Assembly (NCBI RefSeq): GCF_026213295.1
Contig: NC_079419.1
Coordinates: forward strand, 7,659,415-7,723,414
Direction of reading: 5' to 3'
Origin: Gadus chalcogrammus
Lineage: Eukaryota; Chordata; Actinopteri; Gadiformes; Gadidae
Length of the DNA stretch: 64,000 nucleotides
Shown here piece after piece: positions 1-22,605 of the stretch. How positions within the stretch are numbered: the stretch's first letter is position 1; the number at the start of each line of letters is the position of its first letter. The translations under genes and the position numbers were made by a program. Under the pieces are notes generated by a model. The model worked only from the letters and a program-made list of their open reading frames with translations. It did no database searches and had not been told where the DNA came from.

Positions 1-1640
1 AACATGCCTTTACACCTTCCTGTTTACCAGGTGTTGAGGAAAGTAGATAACAAAGTCCAATCAAACAACGCACATCTACAGAGGATGTTGGTTATATCTG
101 TGTTGGAAAGTTAGAGAGTTCCATTAATGTTGAAACTTTACCATCTCTCTCTCTCTGATGGATTCAAGGCTTGGCAGGCTTTGGTGTCAACTAAGGTTAA
201 ACATCACTCATCCCCTTGGGGAGTTATCACCCATCAGTGCTCCAGGCTATCAGACATTTATATCATGTTATGAGTAACATCTGCTACTGCGGTACAATTT
301 GTGCTTAATAGCAAAAATGCATCTTGTGATAATGCAGAATTACATATTAGAATTATTGAAAACACTTTTACACGCAGGAAGGAGCATTATAATATAGCAT
401 TAGCATAGGGGTTAGGGTTCCCTAACCCTCTCCTATTAAATTATCTATAAATGAAAACATCATTAGTTAGTCCCTTTTAGTTCACATGAACACCATTAGT
501 AAACATGAAACCCAACCCATTAGTAAGTGATCATCAGAACATTAGTTCACTGTTCATTAAATGTGATTTAAGTGTTAGTGAATAACTGCATTAACTAATA
601 TTAATTAATGGCTAATTAATGTACACTTATTGTTAAGTGTTACAGACTTATTTATTTAATGTAGCTCTAATGTGTCTGATATTTTTCACAATGGATTCAG
701 AAGGGATTATCCCACCCCAGTGTGTGTGGGGTGGGGGAGAGGGAGAGAGGGCGGGCATGTTGTCCACACCCTTGAAGCGAGCGGATCCACCTTGTTCCAG
801 GCACTGTGTTAATCCACTCAGGCCTCCTGTGCCGAGACAGCATCTGCTGACAGGGCAAAACGCAGGGCTTGCACAATCAAATAAAAGTAACATGACGGGC
901 TAAATGGGTTGCATCACAGGGTGGGCTTGAACTTGTACGTTGAAAGGGACTTTATCTCACTTATTATCATTAGTATTGTTGAGTCCACAGAAAATCATTA
1001 AAGGCAGCTAATGAATTAATGAATGAATTAATGAATTCCTGGTGTAGGCTATAGGCATTTTAAGATTTTTGGAGGAAAGAAAAGATACACTTCACAATTC
1101 CAGCGGGGCTACACATTTCCACTGCAAGCGAGTTGTTTCAAATAGAATATCAACCGGGATCCAATCGGTGACTTCATTCATCTGTATACAGCGGACCATC
1201 CTAGGATCATAAGACTTCCTCATCATATAAGATATATCACGTGACCTCTCAGAGGGTCAACAGTCCCTCAGTGTGCAATCATGTGACGGCGAGGTGAGTG
1301 TGAGCGCGCCGCGGTCCTCATAACTCAACCCCCGTGTTCAATGAGGTCATTGTAAATGGACCCATGAGCAGCCAGGTCGCCGCTCATATGACAGCTGAAT
1401 GGGGGGACTTTCACTTAACGGAGGCCAGTTGCTCACATGGTCAGTGTGTCACATGGCTGGTGGTTAACGTGATGCTACTGTGTCTCGGGGGAAAAAAGAA
1501 GAAGAAGGGTCAATCCTTTTCTATCAATGTTGAAATGAAGTGTCGGAAACACGTGGAGTTGAGACGGGTGGAGGTCAGTTGGGTTGAGTTTCGTTTAGCT
1601 CAGCTTATTTTAGCGTCAGCTTGAGTTTTTGTTATTCTAT

Positions 1641-1740
1641 NNNNNNNNNNNNNNNNNNNNNNNNNNNNNNNNNNNNNNNNNNNNNNNNNNNNNNNNNNNN
1701 NNNNNNNNNNNNNNNNNNNNNNNNNNNNNNNNNNNNNNNN
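1641..1740. other. assembly gap (100 N)
   Basis: There are exactly 100 N, the usual placeholder for a gap of unknown size. It abuts a (GA)n array, so the repeat probably broke the assembly and the true length is unknown. Confidence 0.99.
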
Positions 1741-1767
1741 AGCGGAGAGAGAGAGGGGGAGAGGGAG

Positions 1768-1813
<46 letters not shown>
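1741..1813. repeat. (GA)n microsatellite
   Basis: Imperfect GA/GGGA leads into a pure (GA)n run directly after the N gap. The reading frames across it are low-complexity artefacts. Confidence 0.95.
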
Positions 1814-1817
<4 letters not shown>

Positions 1818-2066
1818 TGAAGAGCGAAAGCAGCAATTAACACATGAAACACACACACCGCTCGTGATCTGGTTCTGAAGTATCATTAATTAAAAATAAA
1901 CACAGAACAAGGAACATCATTCAAATCTATGCACAGCAGTGTTACGGGTTGATGAGAGTTTAACACTGTGGCTTGGTTCACGAGGCATAATCCCAAAATA
2001 GATATCGTATTACCATGTATTAAATCACGGCGGAAATAAACCAGCACAAATAAACGGTCCTTGTGT

Positions 2067-2122
2067 GAGTGTGTTTATGTGTGTGTGTGTGTGTGTGTAT
2101 TGTGTGTGCACACTCACACACA
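2067..2122. repeat. (GT)n then (CA)n microsatellite
   Basis: A (GT)n run is followed by 'cacactcacacacaca', so the two halves can pair as a short hairpin. Confidence 0.85.
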
Positions 2123-2423
2123 CAGGGAGGGCGGATGCAGCTGGAGAGGTCACCTGTGTGAATGTGATTAAGCATAATGAAAAATACTTTCATATCGATT
2201 TTGAAGAGGAAGTGTGCGAAAGCATAAATTTGACACATTAGCGATTTAACGAAGGATCAAGATCACTGAACAGTTTAACACATTTGTAATATGACGATCC
2301 GGTAAAAGTAGAATATGTTGCGCCATACAACATAGTAGTCCTAAGGTATTAAACTAATTGAAAGAACATGGATAGAACATACAGTAACACATGTTCCCAC
2401 GTTCAATAGGCTTATGTATTTGA

Positions 2424-2476
<53 letters not shown>
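2424..2476. repeat. (TA)n microsatellite
   Basis: About 50 nt of alternating TA with one G interruption. Confidence 0.95.
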
Positions 2477-2482
<6 letters not shown>

Positions 2483-2796
2483 TCCGTTCCTTGTCATGTC
2501 AGGGCCTGCAAACAAACTAATTAAATTGGAGATCCCTTGAGATTAGAATTAAAACCAATAGGCCTATTTGCTGAAAACGCTATAATATAGAATCATTGAA
2601 TAGTTTACAGCATAACACAATAACGAATAACCCCCCCCCCCACACCACCCCCTCACTGTTGACCCTCTCTGACCGTCCATCCTGTATACATTATCATGAC
2701 GGCAGGATTATATTTGAGAGTTATAACGATGAGTCAGTTGGGGCGGGGGGGAATCATTTAACCATGGTGGTCATGGCCACCATGGAGTCGCCCCAG

Positions 2797-2880
2797 GGAG
2801 GGAGAGGAGGGAGGGAGGGAGGGAGGGAGAGGGGGGAGGGAGAGGGGGGAGAGAGAGGAGGGAAAGGAGGGAGGGAGTGA
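2797..2880. repeat. (GGGA)n purine tract
   Basis: Imperfect GGGA/GGA repeats give a strand-asymmetric purine run of about 80 nt. Confidence 0.9.
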
Positions 2881-3299
2881 GAGGAGGAAGTGTGCTGGCT
2901 GAGTGGCTTCCTAGGCTGGGGTATTAATGGGTTTCAGACTGATCTCTATCAGCTAAGAGGGAACTCAAGTATCTAATTTCAGCGTCGTGCAGACAGGCAA
3001 CGCAGTGTTAATGTGAATCCCACATTTGTCCGTTTTTTAAACCTTTGCGGTCACATTTTGTGGGCTGAATTGCTACAAGATGTTCCCTATGATGATGTTC
3101 AGCAGAGTGAGGTACACTGTTAAAGGAATCACTAGGGTTACCATATTGGTCACTCTTCAACCGTCATAAGACTCATTCTGTTCTTTTTTGTACCGCTGTA
3201 TAAATGAATGACAAATCCCTGCGCAATTGCTTGTTTATATTCCTGCTTTGGACATTGCCTCCTAAAAAGGAAACTCTTGAGATTTATTTTACAATTAAA

Positions 3300-3545
3300 G
3301 CTATGGACTCAGCGGGTTCCTGTCCTCGGACTTCGAGCTGTCTCCTGATTCCCTGCTGTCGTCCTCGTCTCTACCGGGCAACGGGGAGAAGAGCAGAGAC
3401 AGAACCGCCCCCTCGCCATTACCCCCTGCCTCTCACCCCACCTCTCCATCACCCTGTCAATCTCTACCCCAGCTTCCTCCCTCTCCATCACACCCCGCCA
3501 CTCTCACAGCCTCAGCCTTCCCCTCTCTCCCACAGTGAGATTTAA
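3300..3545 (+). other. unassigned open segment, possible terminal exon
   Basis: One plus-strand frame is open from about 3304 to a TGA at about 3536. It reads as a Ser/Pro-rich tail beginning roughly G-L-S-G-F-L-S-S-D-F-E-L-S-P-D and preceded by a possible AG acceptor near 3300. The first part looks more like coding sequence than the second, which is a C/T-rich low-complexity run. I recognise no family and find no other exon nearby. It may be chance openness of a pyrimidine tract. Confidence 0.15.
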
Positions 3546-4260
3546 TACAGTAGCAACTGCTCCTGCCAGCCAGGCTGGGCTTACCGACTGGTAGTGCTCC
3601 TATTGAGGCGGTGAATCACAATACCAGGCCGCCACACATTCAGGAGAGAATGATTGTCCTGCTGGCCTGTTGGATGACCCATTTTGCATGCAGTAAATAC
3701 TAGATTATGTACACACACACCGACTTAATATGGATCATGAACGAGTTTGTTCATTGGGATCAAGTTCTCGATGTGCAGTTGACAAATTGATTGATCCGAT
3801 TCATTCCTGTAACCCCCACAAATGGCCCACCTTTTCCTTTGATCGTTTAGGACCAAACATTGTGGGTTGGGGCCAGGACTCTGGTGCATCAATGGATACT
3901 GGAAAACCAGATGACTAAAACAAGGTTGAGGGACTACCTAAAATCAATAGGGGTATGGAAGTCGGGTGCTGGTCTGCTTCTGCTCAGCTACTTAATATGC
4001 ATATCCAATCAAAACTTTAAATTACTTAATTTCTCGGGGCATCCAATTACCTTGAAATTAGAAAATGTGTCATGGTCCAAAGAAATAACAAGGTCCCATC
4101 ACAAGTTACAAGATGCCAATGTGAGATGTTAGATTAGCATGCAGTGTCGGAGGGGCAGCCAAGACAAACTGAAGGAGAGTAACTGATGTACATGTAGGTT
4201 GCCATTTTGTTTCAGCGATAGGGCGCAAGAGAGACAACCAATTTAAATTTTTCAATAAAC

Positions 4261-4266
4261 TTTATT
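4261..4266 (-). terminator. plk3: plk3 poly(A) signal AATAAA
   Basis: AATAAA on the minus strand about 1.87 kb past the plk3 stop codon is the most distal good signal and closely follows the AU-rich elements. It implies a plk3 3' UTR from 6137 to about 4245. Other AATAAA hexamers lie a little upstream inside the AU-rich block, so the exact site is uncertain. Confidence 0.55.
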
Positions 4267-4349
4267 CTTATCCCATTTTCCCCCAATACAATACATAAAA
4301 AGGTGATCAAATTTGAACATTTGTCTTGTGTCATATCCACAACACATTC

Positions 4350-4386
4350 AATAAATAAAAAAACATGTATAAATAAAAATAAATAA
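4350..4386 (-). promoter_or_regulatory. plk3: AU-rich element cluster in plk3 3' UTR
   Basis: Read as mRNA (minus strand), two exact UUAUUUAUU nonamers lie at 4358-4350 and 4386-4378, with further AUUUA pentamers between. This is the classic instability element bound by tristetraprolin-family proteins. plk3 is an immediate-early gene with short-lived mRNA in mammals, so placement just before the poly(A) signal fits. Confidence 0.6.
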
Positions 4387-6137
4387 ACAAGACATTATGT
4401 GCCAAAAATAAAGATTCCTCTAAACTGGCAGATGGCTTTCACAATGTTTTTCTTAAAAAAAAAAAACAAATCAAAAAGATAATCTGCTTATAATACTTCC
4501 ATTTAAGGTCACAGTTTAAGGATACAATGTAAACCAATTAGGGTTACAGTACGAGTACAATAGGTCATCGGCCGTCATCTCTCGATAGTAGATATTACTG
4601 GGTTCTACGTTTATGATACCAGTCGTTTTTCTAAAAGCTTATACCAGGTAGTGAGACTGTAGCGCTATTGGGCAACTCTATTTCCATCCCAACTCCAAGT
4701 ACAAAACGTATAGCAACTGCCTTCGAAATCTGGGGCCGACTCTAGTTTGCATCCAGCACGACATTCGCACAAGGGCTGTTATTGCACTTCACAAACATCC
4801 CCCAAAAGGCACTTATCTCCCCCTCCCTCCCCAAAGCTAACCAGCAGTTGTGTTATTTTCTCAGCAGTCCATTCCGCATGTGGCACAGACATGGTTCACC
4901 AACTTGAAGCTAAAATTAAATTTAAATTAAAAGAAAGAGGGTTATTTTGGCATCTCTAGGTTTAAAAATTAATAAAAAAAAAAGAGTGAAGAAAATAAAT
5001 ATAAATGTTTAGCTTTTCGAAATTAAGATGTATATAAAAAGGAATTGATCTAGTGCAAAAATTGTGTGACTCCCATAGCCCCTTCTGTATGCGGTGTACT
5101 AACGTGATTTGAAAGAAAACGTGACCACAGAGCAAAAAGAGAATCCTTTACATTCTCTCACACCTATTGGCATCACCATAAAAAAATAATAAGGCTGGAA
5201 ATGTTGCTTGTGCGAGTGAGATCCAAGACTGCCGTAAGCCAACGCTTCTAGTGGCTGGCTCGGGAGAGTGGGGGAAAAACTAGGGAATGAAACACAGATT
5301 TGTGTGCACCATGTTCCAGACCGTACAGACACCATCTGAGGGTGGGGGTGCCCTCTTGCTGCCCCCCCCCTCTTCCACACAGGTCCCAGGGAACCTCTTC
5401 ACCCATGGGGGTCCCATCAGTTCACCGGTCCCCTTTGGAATAGCCGGGTGCCCGAAAGACACCCAAGCCGGTAGGCCCCTCTTTTGGGGTTTGCGAGTGT
5501 TTCGGATGCAATCTCGCTTTTCAATGGAGATCCGACATCGGGAGAGAAGGGGGGGGGGGGGGGGCAACACTACTTACAGTAGGTGGGTTGGCTGACAGAG
5601 CAGTCGTTTTCGACCCACGATGAGTGCTAGGGATTCGGGAAGGGGCATGGTTTAGTTTGGCCTCTGCCCAACAGGCAGCCTACTAGGTTCCAGGCAGACT
5701 AAAACTGAACCATATATAATGGTCGTTAGTCCCTTATAGTGTAGGCATCGAAAACTTCCAGTTGGAAAACTTCGAGGCTGAATAGGCACAAACCTCTCAT
5801 TAGGGGGTTGCCACTTTATAAAAAAAATATATAACTAAATAAAAACAGGCATCCACTTCCTGACTACAACTCCCAACATGCTCCCTCCAGGGAAAACAAG
5901 AACTTGACCCGCTTTCCAGGCACCAGTCTAGATAGAGCATATTGGGAGAAAAAAAACACAGTTGAGGTTCCGATCCACTGCCTTTAGCAACAAAACCCCA
6001 AATAAACCCCCAGTCCCTTAAGAGGATCAGTACGTTGTTGGTGGGTTGGGGGGGGGGGGGTGGGGGGGCAGAGGGGAACGCGTCTCCCAGGCATCCATAG
6101 TTCAGTGAGCCCGGTAGCAGCAGCAGCGAGCAGCGGC

Positions 6138-13994
<7,857 letters not shown>

Positions 13995-14114
13995 GTAGCG
14001 CAATTAGGAAATACTTATGTCCAAATATCCTTTACGATTGTCCGCTCTGCAAATCACGCGTTGGTGGCAATCAACTCCAGTCCATCTGACTTGCCTGGGC
14101 AGAACGCTCTGGCG

Positions 14115-14154
14115 GATATATCAACTGGGAGCTGACGTCAGAGAGAGGGGCGGG
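14115..14154 (-). promoter_or_regulatory. plk3: plk3 core promoter: CRE, GC box, TATA-like
   Basis: A perfect palindromic CRE, TGACGTCA, lies at 14133-14140, about 140 bp upstream of the plk3 ATG. A GC box (ggggcggg) is at 14147-14154 and a TATA-like GATATATCC on the minus strand at about 14123-14115. Order and spacing suit a CREB/ATF-inducible promoter with transcription starting near 14090. Confidence 0.5.
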
Positions 14155-15497
14155 TAAAAAGGTGGTGCACTTTTGGAGAAAGTCGTGGCGATTTGTCCAG
14201 ACATATTCCCGAAGAAACAGCTGTGCAAACCCAACGCACCGCCCTCCCCCTCCAAGCTCGATTTAAAATTATGAATGAACCTTAACAAAGAGATAAAAGC
14301 ATCGGACTTACTGCGGGATAGTCATTTATCAGGCCTGGACGATTATGAATGATTCTAGCAACTGTATAAGCCCGCCGGAACAATGACAATTACTTATGTT
14401 TGCAATAAAGTTTGAGACACGAAGAGGGTATGATATTCAAATATGCTATATTTTTTCATAGAAAATCCATTATACCTTAGAACTACACTAAAATCGATTA
14501 CGCATGAGGTTACACATACGTATTGGTGCGCTCATCATAGTACGTAACAGTCACTGTTGCCCCCTGGTGGACGTTGAGGAAAAATATGCATTCAGATCTG
14601 AAATAATCAGACATCATCTTACCAAATAAGAACTGAATCACATTAATGGCCAGCAATTAAGACAGAAGTCAACATAAAAAAGCCAGATATTAGAATATGG
14701 TGCATTGTTTTAATAGTAGCCAAATCATTTATGGAATGCCACAGGTTTTATAAACACCATCACATTTCAACAGATTCAAGTAGGATTTCATCAAGTTCAC
14801 CTCAATACAAAAGGTAGTACTTGTGAATCAAGCAGTATATGAGCATTAATTTGCATTAATCCAAGAGAGGACTGGTTTGAAGGAATGATAAGGGACTGTC
14901 TGGCACATACGGCGAATGATAGGTTACTATGGATCACTACTAGGCCAATGTCCGGATTCAACTTGGTCAGAATGACAGCAGGTCAACTTTGACAAACATT
15001 AAAATGTCTGATATTTAATTTTATACATTTCTGGTCATGTTATTTATCAGGAAGATTGAATCATGATACATAACGGATGTATGTATGGATTTCACACGTT
15101 TTCCTTATCTTGGGATATGTGCTATTCACTGGAATGAATTCTTCATAGCAATGTCATCACTATCATATTTGCATCCCCGTTTTCATTACTATGAGATAAA
15201 ACGTACAGTTGGAATAAGCCATGCTACCATTTATGGACCACATCAATGATGCCACACAGAGAGATGCGAACGCAGACCCAGCCTCAACCCAAATCAAAAA
15301 CATCACAGTTTCATGTAAAAAAATTAAATAAAAAGAAAACAAAATGCAATCGTCGACACATGCATCCGAATCTCAAACGACAGCCAATCCAGCTTCCGAC
15401 CATACAGGTCCATCACGACCCCTTGTGTGACACATCGCGTTGCCGTGGAGACCCAGGGAAAGGGAGGGAGGGAGGGAGGGAGCAAGAAGAGCGCAGC
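14155..15497. other. plk3-cacybp spacer, includes cacybp 3' UTR
   Basis: AT-rich sequence with no recognisable gene. The part nearest 15497 is the cacybp 3' UTR. The only poly(A)-like hexamer I noted on the minus strand is ATTAAA at 15019-15014, so the transcript end is not well placed. Confidence 0.5.
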
Positions 15498-17914
15498 TCA
15501 GAGGTCCATCATGTCTTCTCCTTTGAGCTTCTTCTCCTGGGACTCGGACCAGGCCTTGTTGATGGTCCTCTTCATCTCGTCGTCCCCGTCGGAGTAGATC
15601 TTCTTCAGCATGCTCATCAGCCCATCGCTGGGGTCGGCGGTCTCGTTCGGGGCCGGCTTGCTGTTGGAAGAGGAGGGGAGGCGGGTTAGTAGAGGCTACG
15701 GTGTGTGTGTGTGTGTGTGTGTGTGTGGGCCGGTGTTTGGTTGTCAATACGGTAAAGGACTGCAGGACGCTAGGGGCTAAACGGGGCCAATAAGGATAAA
15801 TGTTTCCATGGTGGCACAGACCACATCCACCTGAAGATTAGACCCACCATCTCTAGTAACATAAATGTGCTGCTGGTAATGGATGTAGCTGGCTGGTAGC
15901 CTACATAATTAGCCCAGAAATCGTTTCAAAGGGTACAAAAATAAGCATAACACTTGTCTTAAACCACCCGTGTCTAAAGACCAACTGTATAAAAGGTTAT
16001 TTCTCCAATGCACAATTACCATAATCCACTAAAGACACATTAAACTTAACAATGACAGTTCAATTATTTGGCTATAGTGTATTACATAAATACAGTAATG
16101 ATCAGCTTACTCCTTGTCTTTACTCTGCTTCTCAATCTGTGTTAGACACTCCCATTTCTTCGATGTCTGTTTCCTGCACATGATGAGTAGCATGTCCGTC
16201 TTTATCTGTTGGGATAATAAATCAATTATTTTAGTAATAAATTAAATAATGACATTACAGGCAGTTACGGCAAGAAAGCATTGAAATTCCACTGTATAAT
16301 AGATAAGTGGTGTCAAGATGAAAACAACAGATACAATGCCAAAACAATAGATACAATGCCACCCAGTGGACAAAGTATGACTTGCATTTGACCAATGCCA
16401 AACCCAAATGATAAACAACCTTTATCTAAAATAACCTTTACAGACTAATTTAGAAGGGCTCGTAGTCACCTTTTTACAGCTCTCCCCTGCATCGATGGGG
16501 CTCAGTAAATTTAGAATGGTCATCTGATGATTCTTTCCGTCCAGATCTTTGACCAGAACAGAGAATGACCTGTAGAAAATCAAAAAGATAAAAAGCGAAA
16601 GATGCTTCAGCTTTTTGAAGAGACTCCTTTAAATCTGCAAAGACCCATTTTTTCTCAACATACCTTTCTTTAAATTCAACCCCCACATTTTCTGCTGGAA
16701 TTGTGTGTACACCCTTCAATGTGAGGTAAATCTTGACAAATTTATCAGACTGGTCCCACCCTGAAATGAGAAGACAGACAATGAAAATGACTTTTAGTCT
16801 CAGGGCAACCCTTGGAATTAAAAGTCCAATGCAAGTCCAAAGAGTGAAAATGACACACCGTAGTTAGTGATTTTGACGGTGTATGCTGCTTTGGTGGCAG
16901 CTGTGGGCTCTGCCACTCTCCTGGCTTGTTGCTCCTTCTGTTGACGTTTAGCTGTGATCTCCTTCTCCACCTTCTTCTGCTCCTCTTTCAGCAACTCCTG
17001 CACCCTCTTCCTCTCAGCCTTTGCAAGGAGAGACCCCAGCTCCTGCAAGTCTGCCTCCAGTTGGTTTATCTAAATTGGGGTCAACAAGATACCAAACTTC
17101 ATGACAACAGCACTGAAAAGACAATAGTCAGCATTGGCATTAATGTTGTTGGCAGGTGCGAGATTTCCCTAGTTAACTGATTACATAAATTCACTGACAA
17201 TACTGTTACCATACGCTCTGCATATGAATATATTATAAGAGGTACTCCTGATTTACCACTTGCATAACCATGTGCATCATAAGACCATACAAGTTAAAAA
17301 AATTCGTTTATCATGTTTAAATAAAACAATTATCATAATTACGGATCATTATCATCAGCAACCAAGGTAAAACAATTTCACTGGTTACCTTAAAATAAAG
17401 ATTATGAACGGTATAATATAATATATAATTTAAAGCACTTAAAAGAGTAAAGAGTATAAAAATTGTATAGTACAGTACTATGGAATAACCAATTACCAAT
17501 ACCAATGGTTTTTGTGCTTCGTGTTTGAGTGTGTCTAATTATCGAGCTTATAGCTCCAGAAATATCGGAGTGGGGTAGCAGGATATTCTAGTTAGTGTGC
17601 CGCCAATTATTCCAAAGAGTCAAACTGCACGTTAACCACCAATATAAAAAAAAATTACTCAACCGTTTCGGACATGCAATAAGGACATAAATTAAAATCC
17701 CAATCAGTTGAAGGATAACGAAGATCAACCTCACTTTCGATCCGAGTGAGATCAAATATGACAATTGTATATGTGTGTCGGTCGCTATCAATGTGCTAGC
17801 TACCGACCGCTGTACTGCGTCGTATTATACTTCCACAAGGAATCACTGTTCAGTTTCTCTATCCACATATTAAGGAGGTATAACAACCAAAGGTACCTGT
17901 TCGGTAAGGTCCAT
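15498..17914 (-). CDS. cacybp: calcyclin-binding protein / Siah-interacting protein
   Basis: Adaptor that links Siah-1 and Skp1 E3 ligase components and binds S100A6 and Hsp90. Six coding exons: 17914-17897, 17069-16859, 16760-16664, 16569-16470, 16205-16111, 15660-15498, giving 227 aa (human 228). The first exon encodes only M-D-L-T-E-Q. The N-terminal Siah-binding helical region is followed by a charged coiled stretch. The CS domain begins at [20 protein letters not shown], and the C-terminal SGS domain contains [20 protein letters not shown] and [17 protein letters not shown]. All introns have GT/AG ends. The neighbouring gene, mrps14, is also the human neighbour. Confidence 0.97.
15701..15728. 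repeat. (GT)n microsatellite in cacybp intron 5
   Basis: Short (GT)n, about 40 bp from the acceptor of the last cacybp exon. On the transcribed strand it is (CA)n. Confidence 0.9.
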
Positions 17915-18199
17915 TGCGGTTTTGTAGTGATGTCCTGTGAAGCTAAACTTTCCTTTTACACTTTTCTGCAGTAACCTTCCCGATAGCCAAATCGACTAGC
18001 CTGGGAGTTACATGAAATTACGTCCGACCGACTCCGATTTTATTTAGTTCCGCGTGTACTTGAACCTCAGCACACTAATAAAGTTAGACGCATGCAAAAT
18101 CATCGAGACAGAAAGAGACACAGAGAGACAGACAGAGAGAGAGACTGAGAGAGCAACCACCACCACACGAAGAAACCTAGACTGCTTGGTTAAAAAGAG

Positions 18200-18790
18200 T
18201 GGAAAATAGTTAGTGCACCTCTATCGAGCCTGCTGGTGCTGACGCTGACAGACACCAAGCTGAGCCAACACGTGAATCAGAGGCAAATCCTGACCCAGTC
18301 CACATTCTTGCAGTGGAAACAGGAATATAAAGGACACAGAATGACCTCGCTGCTGAGGGATCACCGAATGTGGTCTTGTGGTCACTGTCAGGCAGAGAAG
18401 GCTGAGACAGAGGAGCACTTCCTTTTTTATTTACATAAAAAAAACATTTTAAATCCACCAAATTACAAATATACATTCTGAATTTTGAAGACATAGAACA
18501 TAAGGACAACATTGCAATTTTTCTTGGTGAAGGTCCTTCTGCTGCCCTGGAAGCGCAAATGTCCTGAAATGTCATAACCTGAGAGATTCAGTCTGACTTT
18601 GTTTATAACTTTGTTGGTGTATAAAACACACATTTTAATCTTTATTTTCTAAGATACTAACATACATCCACATTACTGATGTTGCTTAATTATTTGTAAC
18701 CAATCTGTTATTTGTGCAATTATTCTTGTTTAACATGAATATTTCTTTGGCAATACTGTACTCAAACAGTCATGCTAATAAAGCACTTTT
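18200..18790 (+). mobile_element. non-LTR retrotransposon 3' end (ORF2 C-terminus)
   Basis: One frame reads WSCGHCQAEKAETEEHFLF, the Cys-x2-Cys...His zinc-knuckle-like C-terminal motif of many fish LINE ORF2 proteins. A shifted frame continues with DIEHKDNIAIFLGE, then a stop, a short AT-rich tail with AATAAA and a (GACA)n array. It is 5'-truncated and frameshifted. The clade cannot be fixed by eye. Confidence 0.65.
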
Positions 18791-18796
18791 AATTTA

Positions 18797-19080
<284 letters not shown>

Positions 19081-20299
19081 ATTAGGGAAGAAGCAGTGGT
19101 TGCTTCCAGCAGTGTGTGGCAGCAGTGGCTGCTTCCTTAATTTGACTCACCACCCCAACCCGTCCTAGGAGCTTAAAACCAGAGGAGCTTAGCTCAAACC
19201 CTCTCACTGACTGCTGCTCCATCCCTTGGACCGGTCACATCTCAGAGTCTGGATCAAGGTCAGTTCTACTGTTCTATACTCATATCACCTATATCTATTT
19301 CTTTATATCATGTACATGAGACAGTGGACCATGGCTGATATAGGGAGGATTATAGTACTCTGTGTACAACAGGTGTGTTTAGGACATTTTGAAACAAGGA
19401 TTGTGTATATAGTATTTGGCATGCTCATTCTAGTAAGTGGGAAATAAAATGTAATTCAGTATTGAGTCAGAGCTTATAATAAGAGCTGACCTAACAGAAT
19501 GTGCCTACATTAATCTATGTTTCTGATAAATAGATAGTTGATTTCCTGTGTGTGTATGTGTGTATGTGTGCTTGTGTGCGTATAGTTGTGCTAAACCAAA
19601 TGGTATTTAATTAATAAGAAGTGTATCAGCATTCAATATACAAAAATCCCCCAAAAATAATAAATAGTAGTAACACATAATTTTTGTTGCTTTTCAAAAT
19701 TAAGAAATTAATTTTGTGTGTGTGTGTGTGTATCGGAGGTCAGGCATATTAAAATCACCAGGCCGGTGATCACAACACATTAGTTTGGGCCCTTTCGTAT
19801 ATTCTTTATGGAGATAATTGACCCTGATTGTCATTTAAATGACTCATTCGGACTGCTCCTGCTACTCATTTCCATTTTCATACTTTAAGTGTGTCTTTAT
19901 AAAATCGATGTTCAAATGTCATTCCCGATTCTCAAAGACTAAACAGCACAACACAACGAAAATAACAAGCAGGAGCCCCTTTGTCCCGGTGAGGTCCTCA
20001 CAGTGGGTTTGTTGTCTTACAAAATGTGTGTCTGTGTGTGTGTTTTGACCAAATAAGACACAATATTTATTGTAAATAAGATAAAATATTTGCCTTGCTT
20101 GATAAACAAAAATATGAAACAATGGAAAAATATATATGCATAGTTGCTATATCTATGTGTGTGCATAAGCGGGGCAGTGTGTTGAACTTGGTTGGGTTCC
20201 TGGGGAGAGTGCTGACGGCCTTTGGAGCAAAACTCAATCTCCCTCTCTGGGCTATTGAATCAGTTTGAATGAACATTACGAATGGTAACATTATGTACA

Positions 20300-20305
20300 T
20301 TTATT
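20300..20305 (-). terminator. mrps14: candidate mrps14 poly(A) signal
   Basis: AATAAA on the minus strand about 330 nt past the mrps14 stop codon. A second AATAAA at 20072-20067 is an alternative. Confidence 0.4.
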
Positions 20306-20633
20306 TCACATGTATGCATAAATAAGAAGTCAAACAAACACATGTAATCATCCATTCAAATTGAGAGAGAGCAAGTGGCAATGCATGAGGCTGGCATGAG
20401 AATGAATACATGACAACATTATGGTGGAGAAACCAAATACCAGCCCATCAATATCCATGTTACATAGGCTGGTGCCTAGTCCTGATGGACACCAAGGTAC
20501 TCTGTGGAATGATATTGCAATCATATTTATCCACAAGATGAGAAAGGCCCAAAACGAGCAACCGTCCGCCGGTTATGGTTCCGGCCCGTGTTCAGCTAGC
20601 CACCCTCTCCTCGGCCACCCGGCTCGTATACAA

Positions 20634-22605
<1,972 letters not shown>

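Larger units (their letters stand above)
1..4245. other. intergenic region downstream of plk3
   Basis: No gene is recognised in this stretch. It holds the assembly gap, simple repeats (separate entries), an AT-rich segment at about 395-650 that resembles teleost interspersed repeats (it contains an 'acacttattgttaagtgtta' type motif near 620), and GC-richer unique sequence at about 1080-1640 and 2880-3720. The unique parts could be conserved non-coding sequence, but that needs an alignment I cannot make. One open segment at 3300-3545 is listed separately. Confidence 0.6.

Noticed and set aside
14021..14035. Serum response (CArG) box near the plk3 start
   Set aside because: The candidate ccaaatatcc lacks the closing GG, so it does not match the consensus.
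15246..15689. 147-codon plus-strand frame
   Set aside because: Antisense shadow of the last cacybp exon and its 3' UTR.
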